Origin: Vibrio alfacsensis
Lineage (GTDB): Bacteria > Pseudomonadota > Gammaproteobacteria > Enterobacterales > Vibrionaceae
Length of the DNA stretch: 64,000 nt
Assembly (NCBI RefSeq): GCF_003544875.1
Contig: NZ_CP032093.1
Coordinates: 2,914,001-2,978,000 of the forward strand
Reading direction: 5' to 3'
In this document: positions 9,456 through 18,878 of the stretch, in pieces
How positions within the stretch are numbered: the stretch's first letter is position 1
Layout: each line of letters opens with the position of its first letter
Notes under the pieces: generated by a model
The model's database searches: none
Told to the model about the DNA's origin: nothing
What the model saw: the letters and a program-made list of their open reading frames with translations, nothing else
Program-made: the position numbers and the translations under genes

Positions 9456-9850
9456 TTGGTCTGCTCCAAAAAATCTTCATAGTCCCGAATATAGTCACTT
9501 TCGTCATAAGCATCACTAGCAAGAACCATCAATACGCAGTCCTCGGAAAAATTGCTCATTTCATGCCATTGCATAACATTTACGAGCAATCCTTTTGTTG
9601 GTGAGTCCAGTCTGACCGTTTGTTTTGAGTGACCATTATCCATCAAAATATCACACTGCCCATTGATACAAACCGCCACTTGGACCAATTCTCGATGCGC
9701 ATGAAAGCCTCTTGGCAAGTCTGGTTGTAATCCATATAGGTAATAAACTCGCTTGATATCAAAAGGAATATTACGATTACCTTCTAACGCAACAAGGTTG
9801 CCACGATGATCACCAATTTCTTTAAAGTCAATCCACTGAATTAAGCTCAT
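9452..9850 (-). CDS. fdtA: dTDP-4-keto-6-deoxy-D-glucose 3,4-ketoisomerase (FdtA/QdtA type)
   Basis: A 132-residue single-domain cupin. The motif PRGFHAHRELVQVAVCINGQ carries the paired histidines of the sugar 3,4-ketoisomerases, and IPFDIKRVYYLYG is a family signature. The enzyme moves the keto group of dTDP-4-keto-6-deoxyglucose from C4 to C3, producing the substrate of the FdtB aminotransferase. Its start directly follows the rmlA stop. FdtA (galacto product) and QdtA (gluco product) differ by few residues, so the isomer is uncertain. Confidence 0.85.
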   Translation of the reverse strand: MSLIQWIDFKEIGDHRGNLVALEGNRNIPFDIKRVYYLYGLQPDLPRGFHAHRELVQVAVCINGQCDILMDNGHSKQTVRLDSPTKGLLVNVMQWHEMSNFSEDCVLMVLASDAYDESDYIRDYEDFLEQTK

Positions 9851-10717
9851 TTACTCTTCCACCAATTCTAGCAAGTAACGGCCATACTCATTTTTTGCAA
9901 GAGCCAAACCTGCATTTTTTAGCTGCTCATTGGTCAACCAACCATTACGCCATGCGATCTCTTCCAGACACGCAACTTTCAAGCCTTGAACATTCTCAAT
10001 GGTCTGAACAAATGAAGATGCTTCATGCAGACTCTCGTGTGTACCTGTATCTAACCAAGCAAAACCTCGACCTAGTAGCTGAACATTGAGGTTGCCTTGT
10101 TCGAGGTACATCTGATTCAAAGAGGAGATTTCTAATTCTCCTCGCTCTGATGGCTGCACTTGTTTTGCCAATTTAACGACTTGATTATCATAAAAATACA
10201 AGCCTGTAACCGCGTAGTTAGACTTAGGCACCGTTGGTTTTTCTTCAATCGAGATTGCATGCATATCAGCATCAAATTCTACTACGCCAAACCGCTCTGG
10301 GTCTTTAACTTGATAACCAAACACGGTGGCGCCTTGGTTCCTATTCGCGGCTTGCTGTAATATTGGTGTGAATCCCTGCCCATAGAAAATATTATCTCCA
10401 AGTACTAAACAAACCGAATCGTCACCAATGAATTCTTCACCAATAATAAACGCTTGTGCTAGGCCATCTGGGCTAGGTTGAATGGCATACTCCAACTCAA
10501 TACCAAAATCAGATCCATCACCTAACAAACGTTGGAAGCTATCTTGGTCTTCAGGCGTCGTAATGATGAGGATCTCTCGAATACCCGCTAGCATAAGTAC
10601 CGACAGCGGGTAGTAGATCATTGGCTTATCGTAAACGGGCAATAACTGCTTCGATACGCCTCGTGTGATCGGGTAGAGACGAGTGCCTGAACCACCAGCA
10701 AGAATAATACCTTTCAT
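9851..10717 (-). CDS. rmlA: Glucose-1-phosphate thymidylyltransferase
   Basis: A 288-residue RmlA/RfbA. The nucleotide-binding motif [11 protein letters not shown] and [16 protein letters not shown] begin the protein, and [19 protein letters not shown] and [15 protein letters not shown] are typical later blocks. It joins dTTP and glucose-1-phosphate to form dTDP-glucose, the first step of this operon's sugar pathway. It overlaps rmlB by one base. No rmlC or rmlD follows, so the pathway leaves the rhamnose route at dTDP-4-keto-6-deoxyglucose. Confidence 0.95.
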   Translation of the reverse strand: MKGIILAGGSGTRLYPITRGVSKQLLPVYDKPMIYYPLSVLMLAGIREILIITTPEDQDSFQRLLGDGSDFGIELEYAIQPSPDGLAQAFIIGEEFIGDDSVCLVLGDNIFYGQGFTPILQQAANRNQGATVFGYQVKDPERFGVVEFDADMHAISIEEKPTVPKSNYAVTGLYFYDNQVVKLAKQVQPSERGELEISSLNQMYLEQGNLNVQLLGRGFAWLDTGTHESLHEASSFVQTIENVQGLKVACLEEIAWRNGWLTNEQLKNAGLALAKNEYGRYLLELVEE

Positions 10718-11781
10718 TATTCACCTGCTCCGAGTCTTTCTAAACTGTATGAACCATCCAAAACACGTTGCCACCATTGTGGGTTGTTTAAATACCATTC
10801 AACCGTTTTTCTAATGCCACTTTCAAACGTTTCTTCTGGCGTCCAGTTAAGCTCTTGAGCAATCTTTGTTGCATCAATGGCATAGCGAACATCATGACCA
10901 GGCCTGTCTTTCACGTAGGTAATCAAAGATTCGTATGAGTTGACACCTGCAGGTTTGTTTGGTCGAAACTCTTCAAGTAACGAACAGATTGTTTTCACTA
11001 CGTCAATGTTCGCTTTTTCGTTGTGGCCACCAATGTTGTAAGTTTCACCGATTTCACCCTCAGTCACGACTTTATAAAGCGCGCGGGCATGATCTTCAAC
11101 GAACAACCAATCTCGGATTTGCATACCATCGCCATAAACAGGCAACGGTTTGCCATCTAACGCGTTAAGAATCATCAGAGGGATTAACTTCTCTGGGAAA
11201 TGGTAAGGCCCGTAGTTATTCGAACAATTGGTAACAACGGTTGGTAATCCGTAAGTTCGCTGCCAAGCTCGAACTAAATGGTCGCTAGATGCTTTTGAAG
11301 CGGAATAAGGGCTGCTTGGTGCATAGGATGTCGTTTCAGTAAAGAGATCATCCGTACCCTCTAAATCTCCGTAGACCTCGTCTGTCGAGATATGATGGAA
11401 ACGAAAAGAAGATTTACCGACCTCATCCAGTGTTAACCAGTATTGGCGAGCCGCTTCTAACAAATGATAGGTACCCATCACATTGGTTTCAATAAAAGCG
11501 GCAGGGCCATCAATCGAGCGATCAACGTGCGATTCAGCAGCCAAATGCATGACAGCATCAGGTTTATGCTCAGCAAAAACGCGGTCTAGCTCGTTGCGGT
11601 CACAGATGTCAACGTGTTCGAAACGGTAGCGACTGTGGCTCGATACCTCAATTAATGACTCTAAGTTACCAGCGTAAGTCAACTTATCTAAGTTAATAAC
11701 GGTATCTTGTGTATCACGAATGATGTGCCTAATGACTGCAGAGCCAATAAAGCCAGCACCGCCTGTTACTAGTATTTTCAT
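10717..11781 (-). CDS. rmlB: dTDP-glucose 4,6-dehydratase, first gene of the operon
   Basis: A 354-residue extended SDR. GGAGFIG (residues 7-13) binds [14 protein letters not shown] includes T133, D134 and E135 of the dehydratase site, and YSASK gives Y159 and K163. It converts dTDP-glucose to dTDP-4-keto-6-deoxyglucose. It opens the twelve-gene operon running to 2493. An ops-like element lies directly upstream of its ATG and a TATAAT -10 box about 65 bases upstream. Confidence 0.95.
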   Translation of the reverse strand: MKILVTGGAGFIGSAVIRHIIRDTQDTVINLDKLTYAGNLESLIEVSSHSRYRFEHVDICDRNELDRVFAEHKPDAVMHLAAESHVDRSIDGPAAFIETNVMGTYHLLEAARQYWLTLDEVGKSSFRFHHISTDEVYGDLEGTDDLFTETTSYAPSSPYSASKASSDHLVRAWQRTYGLPTVVTNCSNNYGPYHFPEKLIPLMILNALDGKPLPVYGDGMQIRDWLFVEDHARALYKVVTEGEIGETYNIGGHNEKANIDVVKTICSLLEEFRPNKPAGVNSYESLITYVKDRPGHDVRYAIDATKIAQELNWTPEETFESGIRKTVEWYLNNPQWWQRVLDGSYSLERLGAGE

Positions 11782-11784
11782 TTA

Positions 11785-11797
11785 GGACGCTACCTGA
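11785..11797 (-). promoter_or_regulatory. ops/JUMPstart-like element in the rmlB leader
   Basis: Read on the - strand this is TCAGGTAGCGTCC. It shares GGTAGCGT and the final C with the ops core GGCGGTAGCGTGC, where RNA polymerase pauses and recruits RfaH. It lies in the untranslated leader of a long LPS operon, as such elements usually do, but only a few bases before the start codon. The match is seen; RfaH action is inferred. Confidence 0.5.
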
Positions 11798-11843
11798 AGA
11801 AGTTAAAGTCATGCTTTTAAAAATAGGCACAACATTTTAATTA

Positions 11844-11849
11844 ATTATA
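11844..11849 (-). promoter_or_regulatory. Probable -10 box of the rmlB operon
   Basis: A perfect TATAAT on the - strand, about 63 bases upstream of the rmlB ATG. No good -35 lies at 16-18 bases spacing, so activation or an extended promoter may be needed. Transcription from here would place the ops-like element in the leader RNA. Confidence 0.4.
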
Positions 11850-11953
11850 GTTAAGAGAACGTTGATTCTGAGCCTTTCAAACGGTGACGCATGTAACGAC
11901 TGTTCCAAAAGTACGAGTCCACATTACCTTACAGCACCTTACTGCTGATGGTA

Positions 11954-12697
11954 TTACTCGTAAGCACCTTTTAGACTCACAAAATCTTTTTCACACCAAT
12001 GAATTTTTCTCTTTTGAAGTTCTTTCAAAAACGAACGCTCAAGCCTATCGAGGTTATGTTTTTTCCAATCACCAGAAGTCTCTTGGCGGCACTTATCAAA
12101 ATCGATGATCCAAACTTTACCTTGGGCATCAATTAGAATGTTATGGATGTTTAAATCCGTATGATTAACGTTCGCCTGATGCATCTTGGCAATCTCTTGC
12201 CCTATTTTCTGATACATAGCACTTGGCAATGGTTTTTCTTGCAAGATACTGACCAAGTCTCTGGCATTGGGGATCCGTTCGCTCAACAAATCCGCTTGGT
12301 ATGTTAACCCTGATTTAACGGCTCTTGCTGCAATTGGTCGCGGCACATTAACACCAGCATCAATTAGACGTTGAAGTAAACGGAACTCTTGCGCACTGCG
12401 CGTTTGTTCCCATCCAGCAAACCAATAGTGATCGTTCACGAGTTTGCCAAACAAGCCACCTCGACGATAATGACGCAGCGCCGCCTGCATGCCATCAATT
12501 TGCATACCCTCGACTTGCATACTCTCGAGTTGCACAAACCACGTGGTTCCTCGCCCCTTCGCGCTCCCCACGACTCGGTTTTGAGATTGCCAATAATTGG
12601 CATCAAAAATCGCCAGTGTTGGGTCACTAATCAATTCATCGTCAAACCAAATGACGCTATTATCAGCTTGATAAATTTTAATCACATTGATCCTCAA
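11954..12697 (-). CDS. kdkA: Kdo kinase (3-deoxy-D-manno-octulosonic acid kinase)
   Basis: A 247-residue KdkA with a protein-kinase-like fold. The catalytic loop is HTDLNIHN (residues 179-186) and the metal-binding motif DFD lies at 199-201. It phosphorylates the single Kdo of the inner core at O-4, as in Haemophilus and Vibrio, making the site for the first heptose environment. Residues 59-71 hold an imperfect repeat (SMQVEGMQIDGMQ) placed before the conserved LRHYRRGG block, apparently a small in-frame expansion. The gene follows dgkA with a 9-base gap and precedes rmlB in the same direction. Confidence 0.9.
   Translation of the reverse strand: MRINVIKIYQADNSVIWFDDELISDPTLAIFDANYWQSQNRVVGSAKGRGTTWFVQLESMQVEGMQIDGMQAALRHYRRGGLFGKLVNDHYWFAGWEQTRSAQEFRLLQRLIDAGVNVPRPIAARAVKSGLTYQADLLSERIPNARDLVSILQEKPLPSAMYQKIGQEIAKMHQANVNHTDLNIHNILIDAQGKVWIIDFDKCRQETSGDWKKHNLDRLERSFLKELQKRKIHWCEKDFVSLKGAYE
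12495..12540 (-). repeat. Imperfect 15-bp tandem repeat inside kdkA
   Basis: About three copies of a 15-base unit beginning GTATGCAA or GCATGCAG encode the residues SMQVEGMQIDGMQ. The unit is a multiple of three, so copy number changes would keep the reading frame. Confidence 0.6.
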
Positions 12698-12706
12698 CGT
12701 CTTGAC

Positions 12707-13114
12707 TTAACGCAGGTAAACACCACCAAGAATATACAACCAGGTAAACGCAGCGAAACCTAAGGCCACCATAACGGCTGCAGAACCGATATCTTTAGCT
12801 CGTCCGCTGAGTTCGTGATGCTCAGTGCCAATTCTATCAACAACCGCTTCTATCGCCGAGTTGATAAGTTCCACAATCAATACCAAAACCACAGCCCCAA
12901 GCATCAAAATTCGCTCAACGATAGTCACATCGAAAAAACACACTAAGCCAATCGCAATTGCTAGCAACACCAGTTCTTGCCTAATTGCCGCTTCATGTTT
13001 AAATGCCGCTTTTAACCCTTTCCAAGAATAACCTGTGGCCTTAATGATTCGTGTTAAACCGGTATTACCTGGCTTACCTGAAGTTTGAGAATGATGTGAT
13101 TGAGTCTTTGACAT
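12707..13114 (-). CDS. dgkA: Diacylglycerol kinase
   Basis: A small integral membrane kinase of 135 residues from ATG 13114 (an in-frame ATG at 13132 adds six residues). It has the family block ELINSAIEAVVDRIG and three hydrophobic helices. DgkA phosphorylates diacylglycerol to phosphatidic acid, recycling the product of membrane-derived glycan and LPS phosphoethanolamine transfer. The N-terminal 20 residues, rich in Ser, His and Gly, are an extension compared with the E. coli protein. It is followed by kdkA and is divergent from the + strand glycosyltransferases. Confidence 0.93.
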   Translation of the reverse strand: MSKTQSHHSQTSGKPGNTGLTRIIKATGYSWKGLKAAFKHEAAIRQELVLLAIAIGLVCFFDVTIVERILMLGAVVLVLIVELINSAIEAVVDRIGTEHHELSGRAKDIGSAAVMVALGFAAFTWLYILGGVYLR

Positions 13115-13219
13115 TGCGAATATGCCCGTCACTGCTAAGTATAGAAGCGATGTATTTTACATTTATTGGGGATGTCTGCATAATTTAGCTGCATCTATTT
13201 ACTCGATCAGACAATAACT

Positions 13220-14275
13220 ATGCTCACTTCTCCCCCATCTTCGCTCTGTATATTGCGTTTATCTGCCATTGGTGATGTTTGTAACACCATCGCGACTGTG
13301 CAGGCGATCCAAAAACAATGGCCTGAGGCTCACATTACGTGGATCACAGGAAAGCTAGAGGCTCAGTTACTCAAAGCCATTGACGGCGTCGAAGTCATTG
13401 TCTTTGATAAGAAAGCTGGTTTAAACGGCTACAAGGCGTTATGGCAGCAATTGAAAGGTCGTGAGTTTGATGCCTTGTTACACATGCAATATGCCATTCG
13501 AGCAAGCTTGGCCACATTAGGCATCAAAGCTAAATACAAACTTGGTTTTTCCTCTGATCGCAGCCAAGATTTTCAAACGTTGTTTACCAATGTCAAAGTG
13601 CCCTCACCAACATCATTGCACGTTGCTGATGGCTTAATGGCATTTGCACATCAAATTGGGGTCCCTAAGTCTGAGCTGACTTGGTCACTTTCCTATTCAG
13701 AGCAAGACAAAACGTGGGCAACGCAAGAGATCGATACCAACAAACCTAACTTACTGATTGTTCCAGGCGCAAGCAAAGCATACAAAAACTGGAATGCAGA
13801 TGGCTACGTTGACGTCATCAATCACGCGCGTGAAAAAGGGTGGAATGTCATCCTTGCAGGCAGTCCAGCGAAAGTAGAAGTCGACTTAGCCGATGACATT
13901 CAGAGCAAGCTCAGCAAGCCCTGCTTAAACTTGGTTGGAAAGAGCTCAATCTTGCAGATGTTAGCCCTCATCGATGAGGTGGAAATGGTGATTGCACCAG
14001 ATACTGGCCCAGCACACATGGCCAGTGCGATGAATACACCGATTATTGGTTTATATGCGCACCATAACCCTGTCCGTGTCGGCCCATATCACTATTTAAA
14101 GTATGCGGTATCGGTATACGAAGAATCAATTTTTGCTGAAACTGGAAAAACAAGCCAAGAGTTAAATTGGCGCACGCGAGCCAAAGATGAAAAAGCAATG
14201 GATCGCATTTCGAGTGAAAGCGTTATCAGCATGTTTGATCGCATCTTAGAAGACTTGTATCCACAATACCAATAG
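13220..14275 (+). CDS. LPS core heptosyltransferase (GT9 family)
   Basis: A 351-residue GT9 glycosyltransferase. [21 protein letters not shown] at the start, [19 protein letters not shown] in the middle and [29 protein letters not shown] near the end are hallmark blocks of ADP-heptose:LPS heptosyltransferases. It resembles the OpsX/WaaC-type heptosyltransferase I that adds heptose to phosphorylated Kdo, which fits with kdkA next door. It starts a three-gene + strand operon of core transferases. Confidence 0.85.
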   Translation: MLTSPPSSLCILRLSAIGDVCNTIATVQAIQKQWPEAHITWITGKLEAQLLKAIDGVEVIVFDKKAGLNGYKALWQQLKGREFDALLHMQYAIRASLATLGIKAKYKLGFSSDRSQDFQTLFTNVKVPSPTSLHVADGLMAFAHQIGVPKSELTWSLSYSEQDKTWATQEIDTNKPNLLIVPGASKAYKNWNADGYVDVINHAREKGWNVILAGSPAKVEVDLADDIQSKLSKPCLNLVGKSSILQMLALIDEVEMVIAPDTGPAHMASAMNTPIIGLYAHHNPVRVGPYHYLKYAVSVYEESIFAETGKTSQELNWRTRAKDEKAMDRISSESVISMFDRILEDLYPQYQ

Positions 14276-14312
14276 ACCTTATCCGTACAGATTGCCTAAA
14301 AAGGAAAACACC

Positions 14313-15077
14313 TTGTCTAAACCTACTTTAGCCGTTGCCTTAATCGTAAAAAATGAAGAGAAGCACCTCAAAGCTTGCTTAGATACCGTAAAAGATTGGG
14401 TCGATGAAATTGTTATTTTGGACTCAGGCAGTACTGACCGCACCGAAGAGATTGCACTTCAGTACACAGACAAGTTTTATACCAACCTAAACTGGCCGGG
14501 GTTTGGTAAGCAGCGCCAACTGGCTCAAAACTATGTCGCATCGGATTTTGTACTTTGGTTAGATGCGGATGAGCAGGTCACTCCCGAATTAAAAGAGAGC
14601 ATCTTAAAAGCGGTATCAGAAGATGCGCCAAATACCTTGTATAAGGTAAATCGTCTTAGCGCAGCCTTTGGTAAGTTTATCTACCATTCAGGCTGGTCTC
14701 CAGATTGGATTGTCCGTTTATATCGTACTCGTTACACACAATACAATAATGCTCTCGTGCATGAAAAAGTAGAAGATAAAGGCTTTGAAACCAAAAAGCT
14801 TGATGGGCGTTTACATCACCATACCTATGAAAACTTGCATCATTACATCAACAAGACGACGAGCTACTTAAAAGCTTGGACCGACGAGCGAGAGGGTAAG
14901 AAAAAGTCTGGACTGAGCACTGCTATCATTCATGCGCTAGCAAGCTTTCTAAAAATGTACATTCTTAAACGCGGCTTTTTGGATGGTAAACATGGCTTCA
15001 TATTGGCGTGGTTAAGCATGCACTCTACCTTTGTAAAATACATCGACTTATACTTACGTGAACAGGCAAAAAAATAA
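14313..15077 (+). CDS. waaE: WaaE-like core beta-1,4-glucosyltransferase (GT2)
   Basis: A 254-residue GT2 protein related to WaaE/KdtX, which adds glucose to heptose I of the inner core. Motifs are [33 protein letters not shown] and [10 protein letters not shown] (DxD), followed by a C-terminal membrane-associating segment ending YIDLYLREQ. The start is taken as TTG 14313 because AAGGA lies seven bases before it; a TTG at 14292 in frame has no such site. Its stop overlaps the next start (TAATG). Confidence 0.85.
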   Translation: MSKPTLAVALIVKNEEKHLKACLDTVKDWVDEIVILDSGSTDRTEEIALQYTDKFYTNLNWPGFGKQRQLAQNYVASDFVLWLDADEQVTPELKESILKAVSEDAPNTLYKVNRLSAAFGKFIYHSGWSPDWIVRLYRTRYTQYNNALVHEKVEDKGFETKKLDGRLHHHTYENLHHYINKTTSYLKAWTDEREGKKKSGLSTAIIHALASFLKMYILKRGFLDGKHGFILAWLSMHSTFVKYIDLYLREQAKK

Positions 15078-15865
15078 TGAAAACGACGTTAATTATTACC
15101 ACTTATAACTGGAAAGAAGCACTAAAGTCTGTGTTAGAAAGCGTCAAACGCCAAACCGTTTTGCCTGACGAAGTGATAGTGGCCGATGATGGCTCTCGCG
15201 ATGACACCAAAGTAATGATTGAGCAAATGCGTGAGGGGTTTCCAGTTCCACTGCTGCATAGTTGGCATGAAGACAATGGCTTCCAACTGTCGATGAGTCG
15301 TAACCGTGCTATCGCAAAAGCTTCTGGTGATTACCTTATCATGATCGATGGCGACATGGTGCTATCTCAAACCTTTATCGAATCTCATAAACAGGTCGCA
15401 AAACCCAATTGGTTTGTTCAAGGTGGCCGAGTTTTAACCGATGAAAACTGTAGCCGTGACATTATGAACAATGGCTTGGTGCCATCCATTTTTAGCAAAG
15501 GGCTCCGTAACCGTAAAAACTGTATTACCAACTCATTATTATCTAAGTGGTTCTCCTATGAGCGCAACAATGATAAAGCAACTCGAGGCTGTAATATGGC
15601 GTTTTGGAAAAGTGATGTGGTCGAAGTCAACGGCTTCAACCAAGACTTTGTTGGCTGGGGACGAGAAGACAGCGAATTTGTTCACCGCATGCTTAACTCA
15701 GGAAAGTCTCGCCTTTATCTGAAGTTCGCAGGTGTCGGTTACCACCTTTACCACATAGAAAACTCGCGAGCGTCACTTAGCCAAAATGATGAGATTTTGG
15801 AAAACACCATTAATAACAAACTCAAGCGTTGTGAAAATGGCGTCAACCAATTTATCAATGACTAA
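15077..15865 (+). CDS. Glycosyltransferase family 2 with C-terminal Gal-T-like domain
   Basis: A 262-residue transferase. LIITTYNWKEAL, VIVADDGSRDDT and LIMIDGDMVLS give the donor and metal sites, and GWGREDSEFVHRML is the WGxED motif of the galactosyltransferase-like C-terminal domain. It is probably an outer-core sugar transferase; the sugar is not known. The gene is translationally coupled to waaE and is the last of its operon. Confidence 0.83.
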   Translation: MKTTLIITTYNWKEALKSVLESVKRQTVLPDEVIVADDGSRDDTKVMIEQMREGFPVPLLHSWHEDNGFQLSMSRNRAIAKASGDYLIMIDGDMVLSQTFIESHKQVAKPNWFVQGGRVLTDENCSRDIMNNGLVPSIFSKGLRNRKNCITNSLLSKWFSYERNNDKATRGCNMAFWKSDVVEVNGFNQDFVGWGREDSEFVHRMLNSGKSRLYLKFAGVGYHLYHIENSRASLSQNDEILENTINNKLKRCENGVNQFIND

Positions 15866-15883
15866 GCAACAACGAAGCATGAG

Positions 15884-15920
15884 AATAAAGAAAAGGGCCT
15901 TGATGCACCTTTTCTTTATT
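15884..15920. terminator. Bidirectional terminator between convergent glycosyltransferase genes
   Basis: A 13-bp perfect stem, AATAAAGAAAAGG and CCTTTTCTTTATT, with an 11-base loop and A/T-rich flanks on both strands. It sits between the convergent GT2 and GT90 genes and overlaps the GT90 stop codon. Confidence 0.8.
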
Positions 15921-16837
15921 TCTGACCTGATAGCGTAAAGTACTTATCCGCCACCATGAGAGAAATTAAGCGCTCATGCTTATCATTTTTAAATTGCTCA
16001 ACCCATTGGTGTGCATTTCCAATAATGGCTAATGCCTCTGCTTCGTTCTCTAGATAATAGTTCATCTTTTCAGGCAAATCTGAATAGTCATCATTCACTT
16101 CCACATAATGAACGCCCGCTTGGAGTTTCCCCTCCATAAACCATGTTTCATATTTTGGTTTAGACATGATAACCAACGAGTTTGAAGACATTGCCCACTT
16201 CAAGTTAGTTGCAACATCGTTCCCCTCTATACATAGTAAAAATTTGTACTGAAGTTGCTCCTCAATACTCATAAAGCCTTTTTCCCAAGGCTGTCCCTCA
16301 ACAGGACGAGTCTGACCAATGTTGCATTGCGGATGATCATAAAATGCATGAATCACTTTGGTACGGTGTGGTTGAAAACCAACACCACGCCATGCCACCA
16401 TGCCTTTCTTGTCTTGATAACGAACAGGATCATCAATAAATTTAAAATGACGGATCTGATTAAGCTTTAAAACAACGGAATTTTGGTTTTGTCCCGCTAT
16501 TGGTCGACTCTTAATAAAACTTGGCACATTGGGGATATGGGTAACATCACCATTAATATAGTTAAAAGCGAAGCGAGAGGGAAAGTAACGCATCACTTGG
16601 CGTATATCAAAAAAGTAAGTCCATCCTTTTGTCTTTTTAAACCCGCTAATTGTTGCGTAACTTTGTTCGTTACTGTCCACCTGAAATGGGGCTCGACACT
16701 TATTGTAGTAATTCACTCGGTCTAGACAGATCGCCTTTTGCGCCTCTGTCAATGTCGATAGCAACCGCTTAGCTTGTGCTCTATAGATAAAACGAGGAAT
16801 TAGAAGAGATGAAGCGTTAGAGAAATAATACGGGAAT

Positions 16838-16851
<14 letters not shown>
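15916..16851 (-). CDS. Glycosyltransferase family 90 (LpsA/CAP10-type)
   Basis: A 311-residue protein of the GT90 family, known from LPS protein A and from fungal CAP10 xylosyltransferases. The recognisable blocks are [56 protein letters not shown] and [24 protein letters not shown]. It probably adds a xylose- or glucose-like residue to the outer core. Its start overlaps the end of coaD by 14 bases. Confidence 0.8.
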
Positions 16852-17373
<522 letters not shown>

Positions 17374-17418
17374 TTACAACCGCTGATATTATTTTATACG
17401 AGTACATTAATCTTACGG

Positions 17419-18228
17419 TTAACTCTGGCACTTATCACAAAAAAATGTATTCCGTTGACCAATCTTTTGTTCTTGGAGAGCTTCGCCACACTTTGGGCAA
17501 GGTTCGCCTGCTTTTCCGTAAACTAATAACTCTTGAGCAAAGTACCCCGGTTTTCCATCCGCTTGGGCGAAATCTTTAAGTGTGGTTCCACCTTGCTGAA
17601 TCGCGATCTCTAGTGTTGCTTTGATGTTCTCTACAAGCAACTGCCACTCTTTTTTTGATAACTTGCCTGCCGGGCGGGTTGGGTGAATGCGTGATTTGAA
17701 CAGAGACTCATTGGCGTAGATGTTCCCGACTCCGACGACAACTTTATTGTCCATAATGAACTGCTTAATCGCGACACGCTTACCTTTGGCCTTCTCCGCT
17801 ACGTAGTCCGCATTGAACTCTTCGGTCAAAGGCTCTGGTCCCATATGTTCCAGAACCGCATGTGACTCGTTTGGCGCGCACCAAAGCCATGCACCAAAGC
17901 GGCGCGGATCGTTATAACGTAGCACTTTGCCATTCGTCAGTTTGAGATCCACATGATCGTGCTTAGCCGCCGGAAACTCTGCGTCTAAAATTCGCAATGA
18001 TCCTGACATACCCAAATGAACAATCGCCGTTCCTTTGTCCGTTTCAATCAATAAATACTTTGCCCGACGAGAAATATTCCGGACGACCTGCCCCTCAAGT
18101 TGTTTCAGCTCTTGAGGAATATCCCAGCGCAGCTTCGGAGTTCGAAACACGAAAGCCTTGATCGTTTGACCAATTAAATGTGGGCTAATCCCCATTCTAC
18201 TGACTTCTACTTCTGGTAATTCTGGCAT
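17419..18228 (-). CDS. mutM: Formamidopyrimidine-DNA glycosylase
   Basis: A 269-residue Fpg/MutM that removes 8-oxoguanine and cuts the abasic site. P2 and E3 of MPELPEVE are the catalytic N-terminus. The C-terminal zinc finger has C244, C247, C264 and C267. [16 protein letters not shown] and [12 protein letters not shown] are typical internal blocks. The length is normal and the gene intact. Confidence 0.96.
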   Translation of the reverse strand: MPELPEVEVSRMGISPHLIGQTIKAFVFRTPKLRWDIPQELKQLEGQVVRNISRRAKYLLIETDKGTAIVHLGMSGSLRILDAEFPAAKHDHVDLKLTNGKVLRYNDPRRFGAWLWCAPNESHAVLEHMGPEPLTEEFNADYVAEKAKGKRVAIKQFIMDNKVVVGVGNIYANESLFKSRIHPTRPAGKLSKKEWQLLVENIKATLEIAIQQGGTTLKDFAQADGKPGYFAQELLVYGKAGEPCPKCGEALQEQKIGQRNTFFCDKCQS

Positions 18229-18317
18229 GAGAATCTCCTTAACTGCATTGAGGTAAGCATTTCACTTAATGAAAAAATGGGGAAACAAAAATAGTTTAAG
18301 CCATAAGCCTCTCTAGC

Positions 18318-18794
18318 TTATTTAGGCATGATGTAGTTATCATCAACGGAAATGGCAATCCACTTACCTTGCCAGTTGCTGAATACCCAAAAATTATCAA
18401 GGCGATAGAATGTAATACGCTGAGGCTCTTCCAAATCTTGGTACCAGATTTCTATACTTTCTGGAGCGGAAAGACGAGGTTTTAGTTGTTCATATTGATC
18501 TTGCGAAAGCTCGGTCCCTTTCAACGCTTGCCAGCGCTCGATAATCGCTTGTGCCGGAATGGTTGCTTTAAGGTTTGATTGCCAATCCCCATTTTGTTTT
18601 TCTAAATCCCACCCAGAAAAATAAATAGCTTTAACGGCATGATCCGTTCTGAGCAAACTAGGATAAGGATCCATTGGCTCATCAACAAGATAGGTTTTGA
18701 TCCATGTTGGCGCATTGAGGATCACCATAAAAGCAATAATGCTTAATATGAGAATATTGTTCCAACGACGTCGTTTTTGAATCTTTCTCAACAC
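18318..18794 (-). CDS. Conserved hypothetical single-pass membrane protein
   Basis: A 158-residue protein I do not recognise by function. A basic N-terminus (MLRKIQKRRRWN) is followed by one hydrophobic segment at residues 14-31, so it is probably anchored with most of the chain in the periplasm. The remaining part is rich in Trp and aromatic residues (IEIWYQDLEEP, FWVFSNWQGKW). It lies between the phosphoethanolamine transferase gene and mutM on the same strand. Confidence 0.7.
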   Translation of the reverse strand: MLRKIQKRRRWNNILILSIIAFMVILNAPTWIKTYLVDEPMDPYPSLLRTDHAVKAIYFSGWDLEKQNGDWQSNLKATIPAQAIIERWQALKGTELSQDQYEQLKPRLSAPESIEIWYQDLEEPQRITFYRLDNFWVFSNWQGKWIAISVDDNYIMPK

Positions 18795-18878
18795 AATGCC
18801 CTCCTCCTTTAGCCAAACTACAAATTGCAGTAATACTCAGCTATCACTGCAATTTAATACATACTAATGGAAAAGCGC

